A stretch of 64,000 bases of DNA from Isoetes taiwanensis (GCA_021234155.1 JAJEKV010000052.1:4259606-4323605), one strand, 5' to 3'. Positions 22,214-35,202 are shown, counted from the first letter of the stretch. Notes: generated by a model from the letters alone, not told the origin. Numbers and translations are program-made.

Positions 22214-23740
22214 ACATATGTATGATACATGTGTACTACTCACGTGTATCATACACCTGCAGAAGGTCTATAAATCTATTCATGTATCTTAAAAATATAT
22301 GTATGATACATGGGTGTCATACCTGTGTACCTAACACATGCAGAAGGTGTATGATACCGAGTAAATATGTTTTCTAAATATTTCATGGTGGTGTATACAA
22401 CCCCTGCATAAGGTCTATGATACAGGGTACTCAACCCCTGCATAAGGTCTATACAACCCCCAAAATAAAAAAATTCCAGTTTACTAAAAATTTTCCCATT
22501 ATAATGAAATTGTGCTTGTTAGAAATAGATAAGAGCATCTGCATCAGGTCAAGCTGCTAAAGGTAGACTGTCCATTTTGTTATGGACAATCTTGCATTGG
22601 CTATAGAAATAAAAGGACAAGCGTCTTAAAATGATTGAGGATTATGAAAAAAATATCTGCAAAATTTGAGGTAAAGTATATATCTAAACAATATATGCTC
22701 TGTCGTCTATGTTTTTGCAGCTTACAGCTCTTCCATCATGGAAAACATCATTGTGTAGGTAATTTATACAAATATTTTGCCAGCATGTATTCTGCCCCAA
22801 AAATTATAGTGAATCTTTGTTAATAAAATGTAGATGCAGATTTGTGCAAGTCGATAAGGAGATTTGTGCAATGAATACAATTTAAGCTCTCTCATATGCA
22901 GAAATAGCATTATTATTGGTATTTGTTTCTGAACAGGAGTAATTATGGCCCACTGTACTGTTTTGAATTAGATGAAAAATCATAGATTATAGGGTATACA
23001 TGTGGATTATTCCTTTAAAATGCAAGGACTTGCTTTGTTAAAATGCCTAAAATGTGAAATCTAGAATAACATTTTCTAGGTCAGGGGACGTTCGAATTCT
23101 ATTTCATAATTTCTAACTAATTCATTCTCTCTCCGATTTTGAATTTTATGGAGCATTCTTGGTTCTTTAAGGCCACAAATGAATTGGGGAACCTAGGAAT
23201 TCTAGAATGAAAAGCCTCAGAAGTTGCAGATGACTTTGAATACTTTTTTTCAAGCGTTTAGAAATTCTAAGCTACAATTCCACCACTTGCCTAATTGTTC
23301 TTACAATGATGTCCCTTATAGAATTAAATGCCTATCATAGTGTCTTTATTTCCTAAACCAAAACCAAACATCAAGTAGTGAATTTGACCCACACCACAAT
23401 TGCTAGGAAGTGATTGATGCCCATGGTATATCTTGATCCACAACATGTGCTATCCATTGTATATCCTAACCCACGTTGTCTTGATATAAGTTAAAAGATA
23501 GCTACATTTGCATGCCATTTCACACCATAGAGAAAATCATGCCACCTTTTAAATAATTATAAACCACATCATCCATAAGAGTTACCTGTCAAACAAGGTG
23601 CAATTGGGTTCAACGCAACTTAATAACCTACATAACAATTACTTTACATGCCAAAAAAGTTGCAATTCTCCTATCTAAGGACATTAGAATAATATATTAC
23701 CCATTGAAAAAATTTTCTCAATGCATATCTTAAATGATGA
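22214..23740. other. Anonymous AT-rich interval
   Basis: 22200-22460 has several degenerate copies of TGCAGAAGGTCTAT / TGCATAAGGTCTAT and of ATGATACATG. The remainder shows no gene. Confidence 0.45.
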
Positions 23741-23750
23741 GAACATGTAT

Positions 23751-24074
23751 AGGGTGAAAGCATGCTACGGTGTACCACTTTTGGAACCCTCAAAAGTACC
23801 TACACTGGGTACTTTAAAAACTAGTACTTTCTGTTTTTTCTTCCCATTAAAAACAATTCAAAATTTTTGAATTGGAGGTCAATAACATGTCAATCTATAG
23901 GACTAGACGATAACAATACTATTAGAGACTAAAATGAATGAATCAACTCTCAAAATTATTGTTTATTGAGACATTTATACAAGTTCCCAGTACCCAATGC
24001 TGGGTACTTTTTTAGGTAGTTTTGCACTCCCTAAAAAGAACTTTAGATGGTACACCCTAGCATGCTTTTACCCT
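23751..24074. mobile_element. TIR-bounded MITE (family 2)
   Basis: AGGGTGAAAGCATGCTACGG at the left is the near-complement of the right end (…TAGCATGCTTTTACCCT), about 28 bp with two or three mismatches, with a subterminal GGGTACTTT also inverted. Flanks TAT/ATA suggest a TA or slightly longer target duplication. The 324-bp body has no coding capacity. Confidence 0.75.
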
Positions 24075-24383
24075 ATAATACAAAGTAATATGACCATTGA
24101 ATGGTCAAAAACATATTGTCCAAATGTTAATACGGGGCTTTGAAATAATGGTGAAAATTTTTAAATGCTACTTTTGCAGATGCCATTATTATTTGAAACC
24201 TTATGCGCAGTGTTTTTTTTTTTTGTTCTGTACACCTAACTGCCACCAAAGTATAAGTTAATAATTGAAATAGAATACCATTATTGTCCCATTGGAACAA
24301 TTCAATACATCAAAGTTTTGTTTGCTATATGTATACTTATGTATGTCAACAACTTCATTGTTGTATAGTAGAACAGTACTTAT

Positions 24384-24412
24384 GCCCGGCAACGCCGGGC
24401 ACCCATTACTAG
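24384..24412 (+). mobile_element. Helitron-like 3' terminus
   Basis: Hairpin GCCCGGCAACGCCGGGC, eight bases, then CTAG followed by C. Same layout as the end at 11.1 kb and a related hairpin at 29121-29137. The 5' boundary is not identified. Confidence 0.55.
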
Positions 24413-24744
24413 CTTAGTTAAGTTTGAAAAATAATTCATCTTGGGGTCTTTTTTTTTATTGGTGGTGTACAAAAAAGTAGTCCAGGACATCGGGTGCTTA
24501 ACGGGTGCTGGCGGACCTTCATCGTGACGTCCTGGCACCCGTCACTGTTTTTTTCCCTCCCCGCCATTTTTTCCCAACCTCCGGAACGGTTGATCTCGGA
24601 TCAATTTTGGAGGATCGACCGATTGTTTGTCCAAGTCAGCGATCCCTGGTATGTAGCAATTCGGGTGGTGCTTGGAATTTGCAATTGGCGGGCAAATTTT
24701 CCGAAGCTCCGTTAGCTGCTGCTTTTCTTTGCACATGTTTTTCA

Positions 24745-27700
24745 ATGCAAGCGAATTGGGAAGGCGCATTCCTTTTGGCCATTTCTAAGAATGGAACAAG
24801 ATTTGATCCTAAGAATTTACTGTCTAGTTTGCATAATCTTGAAGAGCAATCCCAGCAATTTAAGCAGCTGTGTGGTCGGCTGGCTTCCAAAATTGCTGGG
24901 AGTACGCCTTATACTGAGCCTTTTGCAAATGTTGCTGATGTTCCAGACCAATCTTTTGGCTATGAATACATTCATGGTAATCAGTAGTTCACTAATCAGC
25001 AGTTCTTGGGTCATTGAATTTGGTTCTGTTATTGATTTGTTCTTAATTGGCAGAAGCTGAGAAAGATACACAATTTTCAACATATGATGCTACAGGTGTT
25101 GAATCTGCAGAAGACATTCAAGAACAGCACATGGAGGACCAAGTTGAAGCAGGTTATTGCTTTCATTTGCAATAAAATTTATTGCTTAATTTTCAGAAGT
25201 TTTATATTGCAGAATCTGGAAGAGAGAAAGAAGAGGATTTCTTTGTCCATGAAGACATCCAAGATTATGCAGAGGACATCCAAGACCAACACATGTATGA
25301 CAAAATTGAAGCAGGTTATTGGTGGTGTACTGACTTCCTTTGTGGTGCTTAAGTTATGTGCATTGTACTTTATTTTCATAACCGTTGTTATTTGCAGAAT
25401 CTGAAGTATAAGAAAATTTGTTAGTCTATAGGAAAATCGATGCACAAAGAAAAAGATAGCAGAGAGCAAGAAAAATAACAAGGGAGGCTGAATTGTTAGA
25501 AGATGACAAAGATCTGGAAGATGTTTTGAGCAAGAGAAGAAAACAACAAATGTCGAAGTTGATTGCAGAACATGCTAATAAGGTATGTCAAAAACTTTCA
25601 AAAAAGGAGAGGAAAGAAGTTCTTCAAGGTGCTGCTAAGTTGCTGCCAGAATATGAAATGTGTAAGTTGAAAGAATTAGGGACAATGACTAAGATTGTCA
25701 ACAACTTGAGGAATTCTCTTGCAAAGCATAAGTATGCCAGGTCGACGGATGTGCTTACAACAAGGACCTCAGCCATGGTATATGCTGTTGTACCTGGCAC
25801 TAATTACTTGGGAACTTCAAAGTGCCTGAACTTGAATAGAAGATATGTTACAACAGCAGTTCAGAGAAGGAAAACAGCAGAAATTGGTGATGGCCCATGG
25901 TCAATGTTTAAAAAGAAAACTAGATCTGATAAACTAAGCAGGAAACAACAAAAATTAGTAACTGATTTTTGAACTTTTTTTGAACTTTTTGAACTTAGAC
26001 ACGAGTTTCACCATGCAAGAAACATGTTATTAAGATTAGGCTTGGTAAAGGAAACAAGATAATGCATGCTCTTCAATTTTTGGAGGAAACTGAGGTTTTT
26101 TTTTTTTGTTTGAAATTTATCATTTCATTTCTTCACAATGCTAACCCTTTTTGTTGCTTTTAATGCAGTGCACTTTTTATACAAGATTTCGAAGAGAATA
26201 TCCAAATTTGAAGTATCTTTCTCAGCATCTCGTGCACTAAAACCTCCATTTGTTCGAAAAGTAAAGGATAGAGAAACTTGTTGTTGTGTGTACCACATGA
26301 GGCTTGACTATGTCAGACAAGCACTAAACAAAATTAGGCTGGATAGAAATTTTCATGGTGCTGACTGCAGTTGTACTTGTTCTGTCTGTGGTGCTGGACT
26401 GAAATGTGAAGCAAATGCAATGACCTACAAATCATCAAGTGATTTATGGAGGTCAATTGTATGTGCTAAGGACGTTGCAGATGAGTGGTATGCGCATGAC
26501 TGCATGTTGCTGAAATGCAAAGCCTGTGGCCCTTCTAGTTTACCTATGTGTCCTAAAGAATTGAGCAAGAGTTCAGGGCATTTGGTAGAATGGAAAACCT
26601 TTGACAGGGTATGTGAAGCACATTAAGTTTTTCCATTTGTGGTTGTCTTAAACTTCTTTTGTGGTTGTACTTTCTTCTTTTCAGGTTTTTGAATCAGCAA
26701 AAGAGGTTAATGGCAATGGTGGGACAAAATTGGTTCCAAAGCCAATTGTGAAGCTTGTATACAAGACCAGTTCAACAGCAGATGTGCTGTCTTATGCCAA
26801 AAATATTGTGACTGAATTCATTCCCCATAACTATGAGGCAAGGTGGCAAGCAAAGCAATTCAGAGAATGTCTAGGCACTTTCCCAGAAAACACTGTGGTA
26901 TCAGTCATAGATTTTGCTGAAAACTATACCTTCAAAATACAGCAGGAAATCCAAAGCTTGCATTGGAGAAATGATCAGTGCACAATACTTGTGCACATCA
27001 GTTACAGGCATGCAACAGCAAGAGAGGTTGAAGAGAACTCTTTCAGCAGTGGTGAGAGGAATATCATCAAGGAGACACATTTTTACATTTCGGATGATAG
27101 AGATCATGACACCTTATTCGTCCAGCACTGTCTTAAACAAGCATGCTGATTACTTGGCCAGCAAGTTAGTCAGATACAACAACCATAAATGTGGTCTGAT
27201 GGCTGCTCACACCAGTAGGGTGCAAGAACATTCTACTTTCTTGGGAGATTTTATAAGAGCGCTGACATTCCAATAAACTGGAACTACTTTGCTTCATATC
27301 ATGGAAAAGGTAAATTCAGATCAGTTTGAATTGGCCTACATTTTGTAAGATAATAGAAACAATTGTTTGAATGGCAGGTGAGCATGATGGGGCAGGGGCT
27401 GTTCTCAAGAGAGCACTCACACACGAAATGTTAAAGAGGAATTCCAAGCCTTTACGGGATGCTCATGATGTTGTTCAATTCTGCAGGGAACACTTCAAGA
27501 ATTCTGACAAACATAGGTACATTCTACTTCAAGGATTCATGACTGCTGTGACAGTGCTGTAGTACTAGACACTACTCAATGTTACTCGTTAATATGTGTT
27601 TGTAGGTATTTTTGGGAGATCAAGCTGGATGAAGTAAGCAGAGTTGAGCAGTTCGACTATGTTACTTTAACATGGTCCAGTAAATTTCATAGCATCAGGC

Positions 27701-28350
27701 CAGTGAACTCCAAGGATACCACTCAAGTTGCACATATGAATTACTCATGCTTTTGTCATAATTGTTGGGTGGGTAAGTACAGTAAATGCATACACAAAGA
27801 TAGGATAGGTACCTGGACGATTTCAGAATTAAGACCAGGGATTGAGGATGATGCTGCACTGGTTGATAGGCCAGTCTATGAGGGAGATGCTGAGTGGAAA
27901 TCAGACATTATAGATGTAGGAGAGAACTTTGCAGTGATTGCTCCAGCAGGTAAGGAGAAGGTTGATTTCTACATCTTAAAATGTACTGTACCTAAGCATG
28001 TTGCAGAAAGAGCATACAAAGATCCTTGGGGCCAAAAATTTGGGAGGAGGGAAGTGGTGATCACAGGCAAGTTTTATAAACTTGTGGGAGATAGCAGGTA
28101 TGAACTACTTGAATATGAGCCAGACTGTAGTGTTTACAGTCACTTGATTGTCTCCTGCAATTTTGACATGAAGGATATAGGATATAATATGTTTGAATTG
28201 GAGGATGATATCCATGAAAACATACTTGAAAGTTTGCAGACTCATTCACATATACTAGCCCAATGTGATGTTGCTGGTAACAAAGAATCTAACTATGAGC
28301 AAAGTCAACGAGCAAGTCGCACAGAGAAGACAACGAGAAGATCGCAGTAA
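24745..28350 (+). pseudogene. Intron-bearing transposase-like gene, family unassigned
   Basis: GT-AG exons fit at 24745-24976, 25054-25152, 25213-25314, 25398-25405 (8 nt), 25463-26094, 26169-26608, 26685-27309, 27378-27516 and 27606-28350. Motifs in order: TRVSPCKKHV (about 26000), LKPPFVRKVKDRETCCCVYH, a Cys-rich segment (CSCTCSVCGAGLKC, CKACG), VSVIDFAENYTFK (26900), HWRNDQCTILVH, ISDDRDHDTLFVQH, WSDGCSHQ, WNYFASYHGK and GEHDGAGAVLKRAL. These recall a widespread eukaryotic protein group I know only as uncharacterised. The spaced acidic residues (VIDF, WSDG, EHDG) suggest a DDE/D-type nuclease. Breaks near 25970, 26210 and 27150 plus a stop at about 27215 make it probably inactive. Starting ATG at 24745 is provisional. 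Confidence 0.65.
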
Positions 28351-28890
28351 GTCAGCCAGACAAATCAGCGGTGCAAGTCAACAGAGAAGACAACATGCAA
28401 GTCAACAGGCAAGTCAAGAGAAAGACAAAGAGACAAGTCACAGGGCAAGGCAACAGAGAAGACAATATGCAAGTCAACAGACAAGTCAGCAGCCAACTCA
28501 ACAGCCAAGTCAGCATGCAATACAGCAAACAAGTCAGCAAGCAAGTCAGCAGCCAACTCAACAGCCAACTCAACAGCCAAGTCAGCAGACAACTCAGCAG
28601 CCAACTCTACAGCCAAGTCAACAGGCAAGTCAATAGACAAGTCGGCATCCAACTCAACAAATTAAGTCGGCGACCCATTTCGGCAGACCAACTCGCCCAC
28701 CAAGTCGGCCAGAGGCAAGTCGGAGGCAAGTCACAGAGCAAGTCGTCAGGGCAAGCCGGCCAGCCAAGTCAGCAGGCAAGCCTGCAAACAAGTCAGCAGG
28801 CAAGTCAGCAGACAAGTCAGCAGCCAACTCAACAGCCAAGTCAGCAGACAAGGCATCAAACAAGTCATCAGTCAAGTCAGCAGGCTTAAG
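28351..28890 (+). repeat. Ser/Gln-encoding minisatellite following the transposase-like gene
   Basis: Tandem 12-bp units of the type CAAGTCAGCAGG translate as SQQA, SQQP, TQQP in one frame and VNRQ in another. The frame drifts at several points. It joins directly to the preceding coding frame, which itself ends in QRASRTEKTTRRSQ, so part may encode a low-complexity tail. Confidence 0.8.
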
Positions 28891-28929
28891 TGCAAAGCCA
28901 ACAATTGAACAATTGAGCAAGTGAGCCAT

Positions 28930-29050
28930 TAAACATTCATTCATTCATTCAATGTAACATTCATTCATTGTAACATTCTTATTCAATGTAACATTCATTC
29001 ATTGTAACATTCTTATTAGAATATGTTATTCTTATTCACAATGTAATACC
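28930..29050. repeat. CATT-rich short tandem repeats
   Basis: Repeated ATTCATTCATT and TGTAACATTC motifs after the minisatellite. Confidence 0.7.
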
Positions 29051-29120
29051 ACAATGTATTCACAATGTTCATTACTTCATTATGGTATCTTACTTTATAA
29101 ACTTGGTACTAGAAACGCTT

Positions 29121-29137
29121 GCCCGGCGATGCCGGGC
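29121..29137 (+). mobile_element. Degenerate Helitron-like hairpin
   Basis: GCCCGGCGATGCCGGGC matches the 24384 hairpin except for two bases, but the CTAG is not preserved (ATTAATCATGG follows). It lies just downstream of the transposase-like gene in the same orientation as the 24.4 kb end. Confidence 0.4.
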
Positions 29138-29489
29138 ATTAATCATGGCGCATGGAATAGTATATATTGTGGAATGCATATGGTGAATGAAATGTATAGG
29201 CTGGACTGGAATGGCATGTATAGATGGAATGGAATATGTAGATATGTTAGAGTGCAAGCAGGCATTTTTTTATTTACTCATAGGACTTTGATTTTGGGAA
29301 AGATCTAGACCCACGTAATGATAGAATTTGTGTGTGTATGAGATACGTTTGCATATGTGTTAGATGTAGATGGATGTGCATGGAATCATGAAGTTTGCAT
29401 GTGTGTTAGATGTAGATGGATGTGCATGGAATCATGAACTGGCTAATCATACTTTAGGGTGTGGAGACTCATTTATGTCAATGGAAGAA

Positions 29490-29615
29490 TCAATATGTAG
29501 CATTATAACAGGGGGTTTTTTTTGTGATTTTATACGCTTTTTGGCATGGTTTTTATATGATTTCATGGGCGTATTGCACGAGGCATACTAATCAGTATAT
29601 CTAGAGTGCACACTG
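29490..29615 (+). repeat. 130-bp dispersed repeat, copy 2
   Basis: Close copy of 11230-11360, including TGGCATGGTTTTTATATGAT. Two TTTAGGG telomere-like/telo-box motifs follow at about 29772-29795. Confidence 0.8.
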
Positions 29616-29619
29616 AATT

Positions 29620-31680
29620 CTCATATTTGAATAGCATTTTATCTATGGTTTTACAATGGTTTTATTTGAATGTATCTATGGTTTTACAATGGTTTTGCCT
29701 TGTATGTTTTTGTTCCTTAAAAATTTAATTAATTTAATTTTATGAAGGCCATGCAAGCAACGAGGCATTCAACTTTAGGGTTCGACTTTAGGGTTCGTGG
29801 AAAGGGGATTTAGAGGACCATTTCTGGCAGTTTTCTCCTCGCTATCGCTTCTACAGTTCTATGGTTTCAGGACCCATCAGATTTGCTTCGGCTGCCAGAT
29901 GCACAAAATCCTTGACGGCAGCTTTATGGGAGGATTCGGCCTAACAATGGCTACAGGACCATTTTGGAGCAGAAACAAGTCCGGCGAAGATGCAGAGGTC
30001 GGCTCCAAGCTCCAGATTTTTCTATGGCAGGCACATTCTGGCAGGTTCAGCTTTTGCTTTCTTGTTCTTGTTTTTTCCTTGCGAAGGAGCTGACTTATTG
30101 AAGATCTGAAGCTCTTTGGCGAAGGGAAAATACAGAAGGAGATATACGTCCCCTTGGCTTCCGGGCATCTCTTCTACACAATTCGCAGGTAAGTGATTGC
30201 TCTCTCTACCCCTCCAAGGCAAATGATAATCCGAGATTCCATAAAGCTTCCAGCCATCGTTACAACTTAATGTAGGTGGAGCACTGTAAGAAGAAAGTGA
30301 TGCAAAACAGAGTATTCTACAAGAAGTCAAGCCCCAAGAACTCTGCCTTCGAGCTTTGTAGCATGCCATCAACGGCAGATAAAGACCTTGCTGATCACTG
30401 CATTGCTCTGTTCCCCCTTTATTGACTCGGCTATCTCACAGGTACACTGATTCTCATTTACAAGCTCGATTATGATTAGTTGTGCGGGTGCATATGTGTG
30501 GTCATTTGCTGCTAGCTCTGCCGATTTTGCAACGTTTAGTCAATTGCAATCAGTTGGAATGGAAGTTTTCGTACTAGAAAACTTGAATAAATGTTTTAAC
30601 TCAACACGAAAGCTGGATGTTGCTAATAGGGAGCCATTTTTTCCGGCACAAGTCATCCCGTCTTCTTTAAAGCACACTGGTAGCATCTTCTTCTTTGAAT
30701 TTTTGAGCTATTGCAGTCTCTTTTGTTTCGTATGCTAATTTGACACAGATGTTACCAATTTGGTGTAAAAGTACATGCTCTATTTAAGACCAGTTGAATC
30801 TTTCACTTTTAATGTGCTGGTTTTCTATCTTATATGATGATGCATTCATGGACTAGGAATCCATCGTTCAACATTTTGTGCAACTTTAAATCGATGGCGT
30901 TGTGGCATGGGTTCTTGGAACTCTCTTGGTAAATCATTTCGAGCAACAAAGCAGTTACATCTCTTGCAGTGATCTTTGTGCCCATACTGTGTTTTCTTGG
31001 TGTTGTGTTCTTTAGTACTTTGTATTTTTTATTGCTTACGGTGAGAAGATATCCATACAAGTCTATGCAACTTTCTGTTGGAAGGGTTTTTATTGACGAA
31101 TTTTTCCCTAACATGGGAGGCATTTATATCTATGTTACAAGACGGAAGAATATCAGAAAAACTGCTGGAGCTGCTATATGATCCTCGACCTCATTCATTT
31201 TCCAGGTTTTTGACTTCAACTATTTGAAAACTATGGCATCTGGAGACTGATTATTATGATACCATATCATGGTTATTTTATTACCATTTGATATATATGT
31301 TGTTTCACATTCTATTTGACGTATTATTATAGCATTTACCCACTAAACAACTGCAACAGGCTAACTGCTCTCTGCAGACTGTTTGATAGGCAAATCAACC
31401 AAGATTTGTATCGTATCTTAAACCACTATCCACTTTAAGTGCTCCAAAACTATTATAATACCTTTGCTATTTTCAATAACTCAATAAATTTCTAAATAAA
31501 ATGCTTTTATAGCATATATAATTATATTACATTATACGCTTTAATATTATAGTTACTCATGTTTCATTTTACTATATTCCCTTTTTTTTTCTTAATGCTG
31601 CATATTACATAACACATATTGCTACATGTTTTAAATGTCTTTTATATTCTCACGTCTATTTTTTTTTATGGCCCGAAGGG
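29620..31680. other. Unassigned interval with possible 5' exons
   Basis: Splice-like junctions occur (CGCAG|GTAAGTG at 30188, CACAG|GTACACTG at 30440), so a transcribed unit on the plus strand is possible, but no conserved protein was found. Open stretches at 29797 and 30472 lack recognisable domains. Confidence 0.3.
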
Positions 31681-31689
31681 CCAAAAATT

Positions 31690-31835
31690 TTTTTTAGTAT
31701 AATAACCAACACATAACTACCATTGACATTAATAAATATAACCATTGGATCCAACACATTTAAATTAAAATCCCCCTTAAACCCCCTTTGATTTGGGTGC
31801 ATATTCACACGGGGGGTGACGTAGGGCAGCGAGAG
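31690..31835. mobile_element. Left half of MITE family 1
   Basis: Matches the left half of the full copy at 42329-42809 (TTTTAGTATAATAACC, AAATCCCCCTTAAACCCCC) and stops at GAGAGCCCTCATA, where the Penelope-like element begins. It is preceded by a GGCCCGAAGGGCC hairpin and T run, as at 13.48 kb. Confidence 0.85.
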
Positions 31836-34736
31836 CCCTCATACAGGTGAGTTTTTAGACCATATGATCAGTCTGTTTCTATACATGAGAGAAGCAGTTA
31901 AACTGATTAAAGATAAGTTGCCCCAGTAAACAATAACATTAGAGTTTGATTGTAACTTTTTATAGGGCCCCATCAATTAGACTAAACTTTGAAGAACAAG
32001 TTTGGGAAGCCCTTGTAGTGTACGTATTTATACACATTTAATCTGTCCTCAGCTTGGCCTGTTACTAACATTCATACTAAAAATGTTTGAATACAAACTT
32101 TGGCCTTTCTTGTGAATTATAAAATCCCCCAGTTAGACGTATTGTGCTTAAAGGCACTGGAAGAAATATAGAAAACTAAGGGAGGTCTACCTTTAAACTG
32201 TGTGCTAGCTATCACCATTAACTGATCTTTTGTTGCTTTGATATCTCTTACATTTTTGGCCAAATCTGACAATGGTCAAATACTAGGGAATATATGATAG
32301 TGGAGCAAATACACCTTGAACATTTGACGATTGCCTTTTTTGAGGCATTTAATGAATAAGAGTTTACCTATGAAATTCTATGACCATTCGTAATTATTAT
32401 TTTTAGTATTACTCTCTCTTAGATTTAGGAGACAGTAAATCTCTGACCATAGTACACCAGACTTAATTGCGGTCTGGTAAAACTGTAAAGATAAAGTTTA
32501 GAGCGGGAGGATCTTTTGCATGAGATCTACTTAAACATCTCAATAGGAATTCTGCTCTAAAAAACCAACAAACTTTGTACACTGGTGTCTGTTTTTTCGG
32601 ATCATCCTACCTTGTATGATTATGGCACCAAAGCGTGGACCTGGACGCCCTCCCGGATCGAAAAATATAAGAGGAAGAGGCAATCCTTTTGGGCCAAGAA
32701 GAACGTCTCCACCGCCAAACTAGGAATGCACAGTCGCCAATATTTTCAAAAAGATGTTTGATGCGTAATGCTACAACAAGAAATGCCGGCTTTGAGAATA
32801 CTGAGAACCTGTCTACAACAATCCGGCCGTGATTGACTTGGAAACAAATCGAGGAGGCTGACCGAACACGAGAGGCGATCTAAATGAGGTCTTCTTTCAT
32901 TTGCTTTAACTTGAGATTCAAATGGACCTTCACATAAACGCTTGGTAGACTTTTTTTAGGACATAAAAAATGGGTTCTAAGGGAATTCATACAGCTTTAG
33001 AAAGTCTATTTAACCCAACAATCTCTGGCTCTCTGGCTGATAATGATTATCTAAGTATCCCAAGGAAAGGTTCGGATGCTAACGAGGAGACTAGAGCATT
33101 CAGAAATATGCCCTATACCACCTTCTACTTACTGTTATTGTTGCTGGAATTGCATGTAAACTCCCATACTAATCTACCATTTCGGATTTATCATTTTTGG
33201 AGAATAGAAACGTAACAAAGATCTAGGGTTTTTCACAGGTGCAACACATCATTTCACTGGTTTCTATGGCTTATTTACAGGTGGTCATATCAGAGACAAT
33301 TAATAATATTTAACTAGTATCAGCCATGATCAGCGGCATAAAGGTTTATCTAGTTTAGTATGCTGACAGGTTGCTTCTGAAACCTTTATCCATTAAACTT
33401 GTCTATTATTCCATTTGATGCTGGCAATCTTTTTATTATTAGGAAGATGTCGATTTTAAAACTTACCGTTTTAGTTACTGATTATTGGTTTATTTCTCAA
33501 ACTTTTAAGGAAACGGATAAAAACATGGTTTGTCTTCGCTTACCTGCTAGCTGCTTCATGCTTACCCTTTTTTAGGCTAACGTATGATTGATTTGGCTGC
33601 AGGTAACACGTCAAACCTACCTTAATTTTGTTTGGGCTTTGCAAAATGGTGGAGTAGTTCGACCGAGAGGAGGAGACCCGACATTCAAATTTTTGGAAAC
33701 TCTTCACGCCTTTTTCATGTTCTTTCTTTTGTTGATACTCTATACTATATTTTCAACTTAGTTCAAGTGTAGTACTCTGAATTTTTGTAGCAAATACCTT
33801 AAAGTTACGCTGCTCCAGATTTTTCTACACGGCCATAAGATAGTAATCTTGAAGGATACATTTATGATAGTAATATTTACGTATTACGGCTTTGTAATAC
33901 CAAGACAGTTCAAAAAATAAAAAAGAAAAAAAATTTTTGAAAACATGATCTCGGATCTATTTATGATAATGGTTTCCTTTTCTAGCAGTTGTGCTTAGGA
34001 ATAGGTCCTGATTTCATACACATCCGCATTGGATAACCTCTCATTAAATAGAAGCGGATTTAAGTACATTATATTTTTGCTTCACGTTTCTTACAATAAT
34101 CCCATATTTACGGTATAAGTTCGAATTAACCTATGGTTTAATAAAATATGCACTGGTCTTGATCTGATCTTGCTTTTACCATAGTTCAGTCATGATTAAG
34201 CCTGCCACACAATCCTGAGTCAAGAGGATACTTACATTTCATAAGAATGAAGGCTAGAAATTATCTACCGCTGATAAACAGAACCTGAAGACTAGTAGTT
34301 TGGGGTTTGATTGATTCAGCTTTCGACTTTGTAAGGCTCCAAAAGAGTTTTAACTAACAGCTAATTTTTTTCCACTTTGGAAAACTTAATAAACAGGATA
34401 TTGCAACTGCACAAAGGAAACTAGTTCTTTGAGGCTTGATTTCTCAGCTTCCTTGTTCTTGGGACCTTTATTGGTTGTATGTATATCTCTAAGTCTCTGC
34501 AAATTTTGTATGGTCATTGCTTGGTTCAGCTCCCTACTTTACACATCATTCGATGTACCTTAACTATGCTATACATAGGTTTTGTTTGCCTCTGTATCAA
34601 CATATGTGTGTGCCAGATGAAGGGTGTGGGCCTGGTTTAAACCAGGACAGACAAATTCTCAATTTCTAACTAGGTTTAGTTCTTGAAGTATAGTATTTGC
34701 TAGATTAGACCCTAGCAAGTATTTTGTAAAATTTTT
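31836..34736 (+). repeat. Direct repeat A (pseudo-LTR) of the Penelope-like element
   Basis: Collinear with repeat B at 39435. The AT-hook ORF here (from about 32617) is frameshifted near 32707 relative to repeat B, and the 81-codon ORF at 32970-33215 is kept. Small differences from B cluster at CAG/CTG-type sites. Confidence 0.92.
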
Positions 34737-35200
34737 ATGAAGCTTCTGTTTTTCCGTTCGAGGACGGATAACCCATGCTCCTGGCTTTACTATTACTGTT
34801 ATTGCTCTTGATTATGAACATGACACTCATAATTAAAATACCTAGATGTGGTGAATAATACTAATTTGTGGGATCATGTTAGTCCTGATCAACATGATTG
34901 GATATGGGGCCAAATACTTGACCCTCGTCCAGTTATGTTTGTTTAGCTACGTGTTCCCTACTTTAATAACAGGTTGTCTAGAACCTAGCATGCCTGGATG
35001 TTTGTTTAGCTACGTGTTCCCTACTTTAATAACAGGTTGTCTAGAACCTAACATGCCTGGACAAATAATATCATGATAAATATTTATTTATGTATGTTTA
35101 CTTGACTTTCCTTCATGGCAAACTTCATAAAGATTTTTGATCTTTTGAGATAAACGGTAGAGTTGCAATCCCTTTTGACTGACTGTATCCTTTATCATAC
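34737..35200 (+). other. Start of the internal region, with a 62-bp tandem duplication
   Basis: Non-coding lead between repeat A and the first internal ORF. A 62-bp unit (starting TGTTTGTTTAGCTACGTG) occurs twice at 34937-35060. A CTGCAG acceptor-like site at about 35203 precedes the open frame. Confidence 0.6.
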
Positions 35201-35202
35201 TG

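Noticed and set aside
28351-28890. CRISPR-like array
   Set aside because: Units are contiguous 12-bp degenerate repeats with no unique spacers, in a plant nuclear context.
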